DNA from: Bog-532 sp963732345
Lineage (GTDB): Bacteria > Actinomycetota > Actinomycetes > Streptosporangiales > Streptosporangiaceae
Reading direction: 5' to 3'
Assembly (NCBI GenBank): GCA_963732345.1
Contig: CAVSZI010000002.1
Location: forward strand, 124,001-188,000
DNA: 64,000 bases
Part shown: positions 24,629-33,544 of the stretch, piece by piece
How the letters are laid out: every line of letters begins with the position of its first letter
How positions within the stretch are numbered: the stretch's first letter is position 1
Translations under genes and position numbers: made by a program
The notes under the pieces: generated by a model
Told to the model about the DNA's origin: nothing
The model's database searches: none
Seen by the model: the letters and a program-made list of their open reading frames with translations, nothing else

Positions 24629-25480
24629 ATGCAACGGTTTGTGGGCGTGGGCGTGGGACCGGGCGACCCGGAACTGGTCACGCTGAAGGCGATCCGGGTG
24701 CTGCGCGAGGCCGACGCGGTGTTCGTCCCCGTGATGGCCGGGCCCGGGGCGCGCGGCGGGCCGGACCGGCCGCCGGCGTCCTTGCCCGCCTCCTTGCCCG
24801 CGTCCTTGCCCGTGGGCCGGGCCGCGGCGACGATCCGTGCCCACATCGACCCGGAGACCATCCGGCCGGTCGCCTTCGCACTGAACGACACCGGCGGGGT
24901 GACGCCCCGCCGCGCGTCGGCCTGGCAGGCGGCCGCCCGGGAGGTGGCCCGCGAGTTCGACGCGGGGGCCCACACGGTCGCGTTCGGCACGATCGGCGAC
25001 CCCAACCTGTATTCGACGTTCAGTTATCTCGCGCAGACGGTCCGCGATATGGTCCACGACGTGCTCATCGAGACCGTGCCCGGCATCACGGCCATGCAGG
25101 ACCTGGCCGCGCGGTCGGCCACGGTGACCGGGACCGCGACCGTCCTGGCCGAGGGGGACGAGCCACTGACCCTGCTGCCGCTTACCGCGGGCGCCGGGCC
25201 ACTGCGCGACGCCCTGGGCCGGCCCGGCACCGTCGTCGGTTACAAGCTGGGCGCGGCCGCCGGGCCGTCACCCGGAGAGATCCGCGACCTGCTCGCCGAG
25301 GCTGGCCGTCTGGACGGGGCGATCGCCGGGGCCCGGCTCGGGCTGCCCGGCCAGGACATCCGGCCCGCCGCCGAGCTCGCCTCGCTGCGCGCCGTGCCGT
25401 ACCTGTGCACGCTGATCGTCCCGGCCCGCCGCGACGGGGTGGGCACGAGCCTGGGACGTTCCGGCGGGGGTGCCCAATGA
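24629..25480 (+). CDS. cobI: Precorrin-2 C20-methyltransferase
   Basis: 283 residues; SAM-dependent methylation of precorrin-2 at C-20. Tetrapyrrole methylase fold: GVGVGPGDPELVTLKAIRVL at the N-terminus, AFGTIGDPNLYSTFSYL near residue 115, and ETVPGITAMQDLAAR. Residues 49-63 hold an in-frame 12-bp repeat (three LPAS-type units, 24779-24814) inserted in the first loop, which lengthens this copy compared with the family. The start follows the cobB stop directly, with AGGGAGG before it. Confidence 0.94.
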   Translation: MQRFVGVGVGPGDPELVTLKAIRVLREADAVFVPVMAGPGARGGPDRPPASLPASLPASLPVGRAAATIRAHIDPETIRPVAFALNDTGGVTPRRASAWQAAAREVAREFDAGAHTVAFGTIGDPNLYSTFSYLAQTVRDMVHDVLIETVPGITAMQDLAARSATVTGTATVLAEGDEPLTLLPLTAGAGPLRDALGRPGTVVGYKLGAAAGPSPGEIRDLLAEAGRLDGAIAGARLGLPGQDIRPAAELASLRAVPYLCTLIVPARRDGVGTSLGRSGGGAQ

Positions 25481-26385
25481 TCGGTGGGGTGACCGCCGGG
25501 CAGGTCACGTTCGTCGGGGCCGGGCCCGGGGCGCCGGACCTGATCACCCTGCGCGGCGCCGCCGCCATCGCCGCCGCGGACGTCGTGATCTGGGCGTCCA
25601 GCCTGGTCCATCCGGGCGTCCTCGAGCACGCCCGGCCCGGCGCGGAAATCGTGGACTCGGCGCAGCTTCCGATGGAAGGGGTACTCCCGTACTACGAGCG
25701 CGCCGCCGCCGGCGGCCTGCGGGTGGCGCGGGTGCACTCTGGTGACCCGGCACTGTGGGGCGCGATCCAGGAGCAACTGGACCGGTGCGCCGAGCTGGGC
25801 CTGGTCACCGAGATCGTGCCGGGGGTCTCCAGCTTCACCGCGGTCGCCGCGCGGATCGGCCGGGAACTGACGATCCCCGAGGTGGCCCAGTCGGTGATCC
25901 TGACCCGGCTCGGCGGCGGGAAGACCCCGATGCCGCCCGGGGAGCAGGTGGCCGGATTCGCCCGGCACGGGACCACGATGGCGCTGTTCCTGTCCGCCGC
26001 GCGGTCCGGGCAACTGCAGGACGAACTGCTCAGTGGCGGCTACCCGCCGGCCACGCCGTGCGTGATCGCCTACCAGGTGACCTGGCCCGATGAGCTGATC
26101 GTGCGCTGCGCGCTGGCCGACCTGGCCGCGACCGTGAAGGCCCGCAAGCTGTGGAAGCACACCCTGGTGCTGGTGGGCCCGGGCCTGAGCGCCGAGGGCA
26201 CCCGGTCGCACCTGTACCACCCCGGCCACTTCCACGGCTTCCGCCGGGCCGAGTCCGCCGCCCGCCGCGTCCTTCGCGCCCAAGACGCCGGCCTGCGTGC
26301 TGAGGCCGGTGACGTGCGCATCCAGGACGGTGACCGTGACGCGCCGGATGGAGACCGGCAGGCCCAGCACGGGGAGCGGCCATGA
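25477..26385 (+). CDS. cobM: Precorrin-4 C11-methyltransferase
   Basis: 302 residues. Tetrapyrrole methylase with VTFVGAGPGAPDLITLRGA at residues 9-27, the characteristic SSLVHPGVLEHARP, HSGDPALWGAIQEQ and EIVPGVSSFTAVAA, and LYHPGHFHGFR towards the end. The C-terminal 40 residues are charged and non-conserved. ATG overlaps the cobI stop by 4 nt. The reading frame extends far upstream, but the overlap and homology fix the start here. Confidence 0.94.
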   Translation: MIGGVTAGQVTFVGAGPGAPDLITLRGAAAIAAADVVIWASSLVHPGVLEHARPGAEIVDSAQLPMEGVLPYYERAAAGGLRVARVHSGDPALWGAIQEQLDRCAELGLVTEIVPGVSSFTAVAARIGRELTIPEVAQSVILTRLGGGKTPMPPGEQVAGFARHGTTMALFLSAARSGQLQDELLSGGYPPATPCVIAYQVTWPDELIVRCALADLAATVKARKLWKHTLVLVGPGLSAEGTRSHLYHPGHFHGFRRAESAARRVLRAQDAGLRAEAGDVRIQDGDRDAPDGDRQAQHGERP

Positions 26386-27599
26386 CCGGTCCCGAACTGC
26401 GCGAGCCCGACCTGCCCCGCACGGCCAAGGAACGCGGCCGCGCGCTGCGCACCGGCTGGACCACCGGGACCTGCGCCGCGGCCGCCGCCAAGGCCGCGGC
26501 GACGGCGCTGCGGACCGGCGAAATGCAGCGCAGCGTCGAGATCGCGCTCCCCTCCGGGCGCCGCGTCGGCTTCCCGGTCGACTCCTGCGAACTGGAGCCT
26601 GCCGAACGGGCCCGGGCGGTCGTGGTCAAGGACGCGGGCGACGACCCGGACGTCACCCACGGCGCCCACCTCACCGCGACGGTGACCTGGCGGAAGTCGC
26701 CCGGGATCGAGCTGGACGGCGGTGTCGGCGTCGGGGTCGTGACCAAGCCGGGCCTCGGCCTGGAGCCGGGCACGCCGGCCATCAACCCGGTACCCCGCGC
26801 GATGATCGCCCAGGCCGTCGGGGAGGCCGTCGATCTGGGATCGTCCGGTATCCGGGTGGTCATCTCGGTGCCGGAAGGCGAGCGGATGGCGGGTAAGACG
26901 ACCAACGCGCGGCTCGGCATCATCGGCGGCATCTCGATCCTCGGCACGACCGGCATCGTCCGCCCGTTCTCCACCGCGTCCTGGCGGGCGAGCGTCGAGC
27001 AGGCCGTGTCCGTGCTGGCCGCGCAGGGCGAGACCACGGCCGTGCTGTGCACCGGCGGGCGGACCGAGAAGGCGGCCATCACACTGCTGCCCGGCCTGCC
27101 CGAGATCTGCTTCATCGAGGTCGGTGACTTCACCGGGGCGGCGCTGCGCCGGGCGGTGGCGTGCGGCGTCGGCCGCATCGTCTTCGCCGGGATGGCCGGG
27201 AAGCTGGCCAAGCTCGCCGGCGGCGTGCTGATGACGCACTACACGCGGTCCAAGGTGCCGCATGATCTGCTGGCGGAGGTCACCCGCGCCGCCGGGGGCA
27301 CCCCCGACCTCGCTGCCCAGGTCGAGGCGGCGAACTCGGCGCGGCACGCGGCGGAACTGTGGGACGAGGCCGGCCTGCTCCCGGCCGCGGGCACGGAACT
27401 GTGCCGCCGCGTAGCCGGGGTCCTGGCCCGCTTCTGCGCCGAACTCGCCGCCGGGTCCGGCCCCGCACCGGGAACGCCCGCGCCCATGTCCGTTCGGGTG
27501 ATCATGGTTGATTTCGGTGGGCGGACCCAGGTCGCTGCCTACCCGCCCGCGTCCCTGTCCGCGTCCGGGCCCGCGTACTTGCCGGAGGACCCGGCGTGA
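26382..27599 (+). CDS. cbiD: Cobalt-precorrin-5B C1-methyltransferase (CbiD)
   Basis: 405 residues. CbiD catalyses C-1 methylation in the cobalt-early (anaerobic-type) route. Family signatures: GWTTGTCAAAAAKAA near residue 25, VVTKPGLGLEPGTPAINPVPR near 124 (written in parts VVTKPGLGL and PAINPVPR), and GTTGIVRPFS. The last 45 residues include the frame-extended segment SVRVIMVDFGG. A CbiD in a genome that also has CobN points to a mixed pathway. Overlaps cobM and cobL by 4 nt on each side. Confidence 0.94.
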   Translation: MTGPELREPDLPRTAKERGRALRTGWTTGTCAAAAAKAAATALRTGEMQRSVEIALPSGRRVGFPVDSCELEPAERARAVVVKDAGDDPDVTHGAHLTATVTWRKSPGIELDGGVGVGVVTKPGLGLEPGTPAINPVPRAMIAQAVGEAVDLGSSGIRVVISVPEGERMAGKTTNARLGIIGGISILGTTGIVRPFSTASWRASVEQAVSVLAAQGETTAVLCTGGRTEKAAITLLPGLPEICFIEVGDFTGAALRRAVACGVGRIVFAGMAGKLAKLAGGVLMTHYTRSKVPHDLLAEVTRAAGGTPDLAAQVEAANSARHAAELWDEAGLLPAAGTELCRRVAGVLARFCAELAAGSGPAPGTPAPMSVRVIMVDFGGRTQVAAYPPASLSASGPAYLPEDPA

Positions 27600-28840
27600 C
27601 CGTCACCGTGATCGGGTGCGACGGGAGCGCACTGGCGCCCGCGGCGGCCGCAGCGCTGGCGGGCGCGTCCGTGGTCGCGGGTGCGCGGCGGCACCTCGCG
27701 GCGGTGAGCGTTTCCCCCGCCGCCGAGTGCATCGTGATCCAGCACCTGGACACCGCACTGGACGCGATCTGCGCTGCCCGCGGGCCGGCCGCCGTGCTGG
27801 CTTCGGGTGATCCCGGTTTCTTCGGCATCGTGCGGGCGCTGCGCGCCCGGGGCGTCACCCCGGCGGTGATACCCGCTGTCTCCTCCGTGGCCCTGGCGTT
27901 CGCCCGGCTCGGCGTGGACTGGGCCGATGCTCTCGTGCTGTCCGCGCACGGACGCGACCTGCGGCCCGTGCTGGCCGCCGCCCTCGCGCACCCGAAGACG
28001 GCCATCCTGACCGGCCCACCCGAGGCCGCCACCGGACAGCTCAGGTCCCAGCTGCTCAGCGCGGGCCGGACGGTCTACGTCGCCGAGCGCCTGGGGACTC
28101 CGGACGAGCAGGTCCATGATCTGACGCAGGACCCCGCGGCCGAGGTCAGGGATCCGCACGTGCTCGTCGCCCTCGACCCCGCCGCCGGCCCCAGCCCGGG
28201 CCGGTGGCTGGCCGGGCACCAGGGCGCCCCGCCGGGATGGGCCCTGCCCGAGACCGACTTCGAGCACCGCGACTCCATGATCACCAAGGCCGAAGTCCGC
28301 GCGCTGGTGCTGGCCCGGCTCGGCCCCGGCCCCGGCCGGACGGTCTGGGACGTCGGCGCCGGGTCCGGTTCGGTCGCCGTGGAGTGCGCCCGGTTCGGCG
28401 CGTGGGCCGTCGCGGTCGATCCCGACGAGCGGCAGTGCGCCCGCATCCGCCGCAACGCCGCCGCGCACGGTGTGCCGCTGCAGGTCGTGGCCGGCCGGGC
28501 CCCCGGCGCATGTGCGGACCTGCCCGCCCCGGACGCCGTATTCGCCGGCGGCGGTGACGATGACGCCCTGGCCGGGGCGGTGAAAGCCGGACAGCCGTCC
28601 CGCGTCGTCGTGACGCTCGCGTCGGTGGACCGGGTGCGCGGCGTGTGCGAGCTGCTGACGGGATTCGGCTACGAGGCTGGCGGCACCCAGTTGCAGGCCT
28701 CCCGGCTGGCCGGGCTGCCGGGCGGATCGCTCCGGCTCGCCGCGGCCAACCCGGTGTTCGTCATCTGGGCGGACCAGCCCGCCTCGGCCGGCCCGGGAGC
28801 GGCCGAGGGGCGCCCCGCCGGGACGGGGACGGGGTCATGA
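27596..28840 (+). CDS. cobL: Precorrin-6Y C5,15-methyltransferase (decarboxylating), CbiE-CbiT fusion
   Basis: 414 residues with both halves fused. An N-terminal CbiE-type tetrapyrrole methylase (VIGCDGSALAPAAA, VLASGDPGFFGIVRAL, IPAVSSVALAFARLG) is followed from about residue 220 by a CbiT-type class I methyltransferase (MITKAEVRALVLARL, WDVGAGSGSVAVECARF). It methylates C-5 and C-15 and decarboxylates the C-12 acetate. The GTG start overlaps the cbiD stop by 4 nt. Confidence 0.95.
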   Translation: MTVTVIGCDGSALAPAAAAALAGASVVAGARRHLAAVSVSPAAECIVIQHLDTALDAICAARGPAAVLASGDPGFFGIVRALRARGVTPAVIPAVSSVALAFARLGVDWADALVLSAHGRDLRPVLAAALAHPKTAILTGPPEAATGQLRSQLLSAGRTVYVAERLGTPDEQVHDLTQDPAAEVRDPHVLVALDPAAGPSPGRWLAGHQGAPPGWALPETDFEHRDSMITKAEVRALVLARLGPGPGRTVWDVGAGSGSVAVECARFGAWAVAVDPDERQCARIRRNAAAHGVPLQVVAGRAPGACADLPAPDAVFAGGGDDDALAGAVKAGQPSRVVVTLASVDRVRGVCELLTGFGYEAGGTQLQASRLAGLPGGSLRLAAANPVFVIWADQPASAGPGAAEGRPAGTGTGS

Positions 28841-30594
28841 TCGGGCTGATCGCGGCCACGGCGGCGGGCCGCCGCACCGCCGAACGGCTCTCCGGGGCAT
28901 GGCCGGACACCCGCCGCTACGAGGGCCCCGCCGCCGCCGCGCTACCGCGCGCGTTCGCCGAGTGCGACGCCGTCGTGTGCTTCCTGGCCGTGGGCGCGAC
29001 GGTCCGGCTGCTGGCGCCGCTGCTCGGCGGCAAGCGCTCCGACCCGGGCGTGGTATGCGTCGACGAGGCCCTGCGCTACGCCGTCCCGGTGGTCGGCGCG
29101 CACGCGGGCGGGGCCAACGAACTGGCCCGCCGGGTCGCGCTGGCCCTCGGCGCCGAGCCGGTGATCACCACGGCCAGTGACGCGGCCGGGTGCGTGGCCC
29201 TCGACGAGTTCGGCGCCGACCTCGGGTTCGTCCCCGAGCCGGGCAGCGACCTCGCCTCCGTCGGGGCGGCGATCCTGTCCGGCGAGCGCGTCACGCTCAC
29301 CGGCGACGCGGCCTGGCCACTCCCGCCGCTCCCGCCCAACGTGGTCAGCGGCCAGCCCGAGCCGGGCGTGCCCGCCATCATCGTGTCCGACCGCACGGCT
29401 CTGTCCGACTGCGCGGGCCCATTCGGCTCATCCGGGCCGGCCGTCGTCTACCGGCCCGCCTCACTCGTCGTCGGGATCGGCGCGAGCCGGGGCGTCCCGG
29501 CCGCCGAAGTCAGCGCGCTGATCCACGAGGCCCTCACCGGCGCGGGGCTGTCGCCGTGTTCGGTCCGTCTCGCCGCGACCGTGGACCGGAAGGCGGACGA
29601 AGCGGGCCTGCTGGCGGCGGTCCGCGCCCGGCACTGGCCACTCACCGTGTTCCCGGCCGCCGAACTGGCCGTCGTTCCGGTGCCGAACCCGAGCGAAACG
29701 GTCCGCGCCGCCGTCGGCACCCCGAGCGTGGCCGAAGCCGCCGCCCTCCTCGCCGCGCGCGGCGAGGAGGGCGGCGATGCGGACGGCGCGCCGGAGCTGG
29801 TGGTGGCCAAGCGGGTGAGCGCCCACGCCACCGTGGCGGTCGCGCGGGCACGTCCCCGGGGCCGGCTGGCCATCGTCGGGATCGGGCCCGGTGCCCGGGA
29901 CCTCATGACGCCGCGCGCCGCCGCCGAACTGCGCCGAGCGTCCGTCGTCGTCGGCCTCGACCAGTACGTGGACCAGGTCGCGGACCTGCTCCGCCCCGGG
30001 ACCACGGTCCTGGCTACCGGCCTCGGCCGCGAGCAGGAACGCGCCGCGACCGCCGTATCCGAGGCGGCGGCGGGCCGGGCCGTGGCGCTCATCGGGTCGG
30101 GTGACGCCGGCGTCTACGCCATGGGCAGTCCCGCGCTGGAACTGGCCGACGAGACGATCAACGTGGTCAGCGTGCCGGGTGTGACGGCCAGCCTGGCCGC
30201 CGCCGCGCTGCTCGGCGCGCCGCTCGGGCACGACCACGCGCTGATCTCGCTATCGGACCTGCACACCCCGTGGGAGGCGATCGAGCGCCGGATCACGGCC
30301 GTCGCCGGGGCGGACCTGGTCGCGTGCTTCTATAACCCCGCCAGTCGCGAACGGAGCTGGCAGCTGCGGAAGGCGCTATCGATCCTGGCCGCGTGCCGGC
30401 CGCCGGAGACCCCGGTGGGCTGGGTGCGGGACGCTTCCCGCCCCGGCGAGGCGGTGTCGGCCACGACGCTCGCCGCGTTCGATCCGTCCGAGGTGGACAT
30501 GCGGACCCTGGTCATCGTGGGTTCCTCGCGCTCGGCGATGGTGGCCGGCCGGATGGTCACCCCGCGTGAGTACCGCTGGGCGGCGCCGTCATGA
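28837..30594 (+). CDS. cobJ: CbiG-CobJ fusion: cobalt-precorrin-5A hydrolase / precorrin-3B C17-methyltransferase
   Basis: 585 residues. The N-terminal CbiG part (MIGLIAATAAGRRTAERL, VCFLAVGATVRLLAPLL, then VGIGASRGVPAAEV near residue 211) opens the ring-A lactone in the CbiD route. The C-terminal CobJ/CbiH methylase begins near residue 343 (RLAIVGIGPGARDLMTPRA) and shows GLDQYVDQV, GSGDAGVYAMGSPALEL and FYNPASRERSWQL. Both halves appear complete. ATG overlaps the cobL stop by 4 nt. Combining both steps in one chain may couple C-17 methylation and ring contraction to later deacylation. Confidence 0.94.
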   Translation: MIGLIAATAAGRRTAERLSGAWPDTRRYEGPAAAALPRAFAECDAVVCFLAVGATVRLLAPLLGGKRSDPGVVCVDEALRYAVPVVGAHAGGANELARRVALALGAEPVITTASDAAGCVALDEFGADLGFVPEPGSDLASVGAAILSGERVTLTGDAAWPLPPLPPNVVSGQPEPGVPAIIVSDRTALSDCAGPFGSSGPAVVYRPASLVVGIGASRGVPAAEVSALIHEALTGAGLSPCSVRLAATVDRKADEAGLLAAVRARHWPLTVFPAAELAVVPVPNPSETVRAAVGTPSVAEAAALLAARGEEGGDADGAPELVVAKRVSAHATVAVARARPRGRLAIVGIGPGARDLMTPRAAAELRRASVVVGLDQYVDQVADLLRPGTTVLATGLGREQERAATAVSEAAAGRAVALIGSGDAGVYAMGSPALELADETINVVSVPGVTASLAAAALLGAPLGHDHALISLSDLHTPWEAIERRITAVAGADLVACFYNPASRERSWQLRKALSILAACRPPETPVGWVRDASRPGEAVSATTLAAFDPSEVDMRTLVIVGSSRSAMVAGRMVTPREYRWAAPS

Positions 30595-30827
30595 CGCCGG
30601 TCGCGGTCGTGACCAGCCGGTGCCAGGGCTGCGGCGCCTGCCTGCTGACTTGCCCGGAACGCGCGATCCGCCCAGCGCGCGGGCCGGCGCGCCGCCGAGC
30701 GCGCGGGCCGGTGCGGCTTATCGTCCTGGAGAAGCTCTGTAACGGATGCGGCGAGTGCGTCGAGGTCTGCCCCGTCGACGCGATCGATCTTGCCCATCTG
30801 CCGGGGGAAACCAGGGAGGAAACGTGA
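30591..30827 (+). CDS. Two-cluster 4Fe-4S ferredoxin inside the cob operon
   Basis: 78 residues with two CxxCxxCxxxCP motifs (Cys 11, 14, 17, 21 and Cys 50, 53, 56, 60), so two [4Fe-4S] clusters are predicted. An Arg/Pro/Ala-rich loop (28-41) separates them and is longer than in most such ferredoxins. It overlaps cobJ by 4 nt and cobH by 4 nt, so it belongs to the operon. It may supply electrons for a reductive corrin step such as precorrin-6A or cobalt reduction; no reductase partner is encoded alongside. Confidence 0.9.
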   Translation: MTPVAVVTSRCQGCGACLLTCPERAIRPARGPARRRARGPVRLIVLEKLCNGCGECVEVCPVDAIDLAHLPGETREET

Positions 30828-31480
30828 CCCATTTCGACCGCACGCCGAGCGGGCCGGACCCGATCGAGACCGAGTCCTACCGGATCCTCCGTTCCCGGAT
30901 CGACCTGGGCCAGCTGCCGCCACTGACCCGCGCGGTCACCGAGCGGGTGATCCACGCCAGCGCCGACTTCGACTACGCCACCGACCTGATCTGTGACGAG
31001 ATGGCGCTGGCGGCCGGGGTCGCGGCGATCATCCGGGGGGCGCCCGTGGTCGCCGACGTGGCCATGGTGGCGGCCGGCATCACGGGCTACCCGGTGATCT
31101 GCAAGATCGGGGATTCGATCGCGGCCCGGCTGGCCCGGACCGTCGGCATCACCGTGTCGGCCGCCGCGTCCCGGCTGGCGTTCGGCGAGGCGGGTCCCGG
31201 CGCGGTCTGGGTGGTCGGCTGCGCGCCGACCGCGCTGGAAGAAATCTTGCGCCGGGACGTCGTGCCCGCGCTGGTGATCGGGCTGCCGGTGGGCTTCGTC
31301 GGGGCGGCGGCCGCCAAGGAAGCCCTGCGCGCCAGCGGCCTGCCCGCGCTCAGCAACGTCTCGGAGAAGGGCGGTTCGGCGGTCGCCGCGGCCGCGTTCA
31401 ACGCGCTGCTGCGCGTGGCCCGCCAGAAGGCGCCCCAGCCCGCCACGCCGGCTGGGGCCCCGGCCCGGGACCGCCCGTGA
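30824..31480 (+). CDS. cobH: Precorrin-8X methylmutase
   Basis: 218 residues. Moves a methyl group from C-11 to C-12 to give hydrogenobyrinate or cobyrinate. CobH/CbiC signatures: IETESYRILRSRID at the N-terminus, the segment VIHASADFDYATDL carrying the catalytic His, and VGFVGAAAAKEAL with ALSNVSEKGGSAVAAAA near the end. The GTG at 30824 follows AGGGAGGAAAC and overlaps the ferredoxin stop by 4 nt. Confidence 0.95.
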   Translation: MTHFDRTPSGPDPIETESYRILRSRIDLGQLPPLTRAVTERVIHASADFDYATDLICDEMALAAGVAAIIRGAPVVADVAMVAAGITGYPVICKIGDSIAARLARTVGITVSAAASRLAFGEAGPGAVWVVGCAPTALEEILRRDVVPALVIGLPVGFVGAAAAKEALRASGLPALSNVSEKGGSAVAAAAFNALLRVARQKAPQPATPAGAPARDRP

Positions 31481-32430
31481 AGCCGGCGCTGCTGATAGCG
31501 GGCCACGGGACCCGCGACCCGGAAGGAGTGGCGGGCTTCACCGCGCTGACCAAACGGCTTACCGCCCTGGCCGAAGCCGGCCGGGTCCAGCTGGCCGGGG
31601 CCCGCGAAAAGCCGCTGGATGCGGCCGGCGGCGACGCGGTGGACGTGGCCGGCGGGGAGCGGCTGGACGTGGCCGGCGGCTTCATCGAGCTGTCCGCGCC
31701 GCCGCTCCGCGACGCCGTGTCCGGCCTGGTCGACCAGGGGAACCGGATCCTGGTCGCGGTTCCGCTGATGCTGTCCGCGGCCGGCCATTCCAAGGGCGAC
31801 GTGCCCGCCGCACTGGCCCGGGAGAAGGCCCGGCATCCCGGGCTCACCGTCCGGTACGGCCGCCCGCTCGGCCCGCACCCGGTTCTGCTGGATCTGTTGG
31901 CCGAACGGATCTCGGCGGCCGCCCACGACCTGCCCGGGCCGTACGCGGTGCTGCTGGTGGGGCGTGGCTCGACCGACCCGGACGCCAACGCCGACGTGTG
32001 CAAGGACGCGCGGATGCTGTGGGAGGGCCGCGGGTACGAGTTCACCGAGACCGCGTTCGTTTCGCTCGCCCATCCCAGCGTGGCCGAAGGCCTGGAGCGG
32101 TGCCGGCGGCTGGGCGCGCGCAGCATCGTGGTCGCGCGCTATTTCCTGTTCGCCGGCGTGCTGCCGGACCGGGTCGCCGCCCAGGCCGCCGAATACTCAG
32201 CCGCCCATCCCGGCGTGGGTGTCCGGTGCGCGGAGGTCCTCGGCGACTGTGATGAGATCGCCGCGCTGGTCGCCGAGCGCTACCGCGAGGCACTGGCCGG
32301 GGACATCAGGATGAACTGCGACATGTGCCAGTACCGGGCCGCGCTGCCGGGCCTGGCGCACCGCGTCGGTGTGCCGCAGCATCCGCACGACCATCCGCAC
32401 GACCATGCGCACCCGGCCGATGCCGGCTGA
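31477..32430 (+). CDS. cbiX: Sirohydrochlorin cobaltochelatase-like CbiX
   Basis: 317 residues. Two-domain CbiX with LLIAGHGTRDPEGVAGF at the N-terminus (metal-binding His in GHGTRD) and a second LLVGRGSTDPDAN near residue 162. The C-terminal tail has MNCDMCQYRAALPG, the cysteine motif of long CbiX proteins, and a His-rich end (HPHDHPHDHAH) likely to bind metal. An internal GGDAVDVAGGERLDVAGG segment is a repeat expansion. CbiX inserts cobalt early, into sirohydrochlorin, whereas CobN inserts it late. ATG overlaps the cobH stop. Confidence 0.92.
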   Translation: MKPALLIAGHGTRDPEGVAGFTALTKRLTALAEAGRVQLAGAREKPLDAAGGDAVDVAGGERLDVAGGFIELSAPPLRDAVSGLVDQGNRILVAVPLMLSAAGHSKGDVPAALAREKARHPGLTVRYGRPLGPHPVLLDLLAERISAAAHDLPGPYAVLLVGRGSTDPDANADVCKDARMLWEGRGYEFTETAFVSLAHPSVAEGLERCRRLGARSIVVARYFLFAGVLPDRVAAQAAEYSAAHPGVGVRCAEVLGDCDEIAALVAERYREALAGDIRMNCDMCQYRAALPGLAHRVGVPQHPHDHPHDHAHPADAG

Positions 32431-33544
32431 CACCCGCCTCGGCGTTCCCGGCCCGGAGCCGGATCTGTCCTTCCACGGGGACGGCGAACTCGCCGACGGC
32501 CTGACCGACCTGGCCGTGAACGTCCGGCCGGGGACCCCGCCGCCCTGGCTGCTGGACCGGATCCGGGCGGCGGCCGGTGACCTCGCCGCCTACCCGGACC
32601 CGCGCGCCGCGACTGAGGCCGCCGCCCGCCGTCACGCCCGGCCCCCGTCCGAGGTCCTCGTCACGGCCGGGGCCGCGGAGGCGTTCACCCTGATCGCCCG
32701 GGCCTTCCGCCCCCGCCATGCGGTCGTCGTGCACCCCCAGTTCACCGAGCCGGAGGCGGCGCTGCGGGCGGCCGGGCAGACGGTGCGCCGGGTCATGCTC
32801 GGCGGCGACTTCACGCTCGACCCCGGGGCCGTGCCGCCGGATGCGGACCTGGTCGTGCTGGGCAACCCGACCAACCCGACTTCGGTCCTGCATCCCGCCG
32901 CGGCGATCAGGGCGCTGGCCCGGCCCGGACGGCTGCTGATCGTCGACGAGGCGTTCGCGGACTGCGTGCCCGGGGAGCCCGAAAGCCTGACCGGGGCGCG
33001 GGACGTCCCCGGGCTGATCGTCGTGCGCAGTCTGACCAAGACCTGGGGCCTGGCCGGGCTGCGGGCCGGCTACCTGCTCGCCAGCCCCCCGCACGTCCGC
33101 GCGCTGGCCCGCCCGCGCCCGCCGTGGGCGGTATCCGCGCCGGCCCTGGCCGCCGTCGCGGCCTGCTGCACGCCGGCCGCCACCGCGGAGGCCACCGCCT
33201 GGGCGGCTTCGATGGATGCCGAACGGACATGGCTGGGACAATCCCTCAGCCGGGTGCCCGGTGTCGCGGTGACCCCGCACGCCCGCGCGTCCTTCCTGCT
33301 GCTCAAGGTCACCCCCGGCGCGGGAGCCCCCGTCCCCGGCAACTCCAGCCCCAAAAGTCACAATATCCCCATTGACCACGGTGGCCCCACCGTGCGCGAA
33401 CGACTGCGCGCGGCTGGGTTCGCCGTGCGCCGGGGGGACACCTTCCCGGGGCTCGGCCCCGACTGGATCCGCATCGCGGTACGCGACCGGGTCACCAACG
33501 ACCGTTTCGTGGCCGCGCTCACCGCTGTTCTGGAGGCCCAGTGA
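32420..33544 (+). CDS. cobC: Cobalamin-pathway PLP aminotransferase (CobC-like)
   Basis: 374 residues. Fold type I PLP enzyme: VTAGAAEAFTLIARAF, NPTNPTSVLHP, VDEAFAD and the Schiff-base lysine in VRSLTKTWGLAGLRAGY near residue 216. Proteins of this type in cob operons are CobC/CobD-like and probably provide the aminopropanol (threonine-phosphate decarboxylase) arm. The ATG at 32420 (MPADTRLGVPG) overlaps cbiX by 11 nt; an in-frame ATG 17 codons earlier lies deeper in cbiX. A segment near residues 305-325 looks like a lineage insertion. Confidence 0.88.
   Translation: MPADTRLGVPGPEPDLSFHGDGELADGLTDLAVNVRPGTPPPWLLDRIRAAAGDLAAYPDPRAATEAAARRHARPPSEVLVTAGAAEAFTLIARAFRPRHAVVVHPQFTEPEAALRAAGQTVRRVMLGGDFTLDPGAVPPDADLVVLGNPTNPTSVLHPAAAIRALARPGRLLIVDEAFADCVPGEPESLTGARDVPGLIVVRSLTKTWGLAGLRAGYLLASPPHVRALARPRPPWAVSAPALAAVAACCTPAATAEATAWAASMDAERTWLGQSLSRVPGVAVTPHARASFLLLKVTPGAGAPVPGNSSPKSHNIPIDHGGPTVRERLRAAGFAVRRGDTFPGLGPDWIRIAVRDRVTNDRFVAALTAVLEAQ

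Noticed and set aside
23830..25476. Upstream extension of the cobM frame as a long protein
   Set aside because: The extension is the antisense-like shadow frame of cobB and cobI; the ATGA overlap and homology place the cobM start at 25477.
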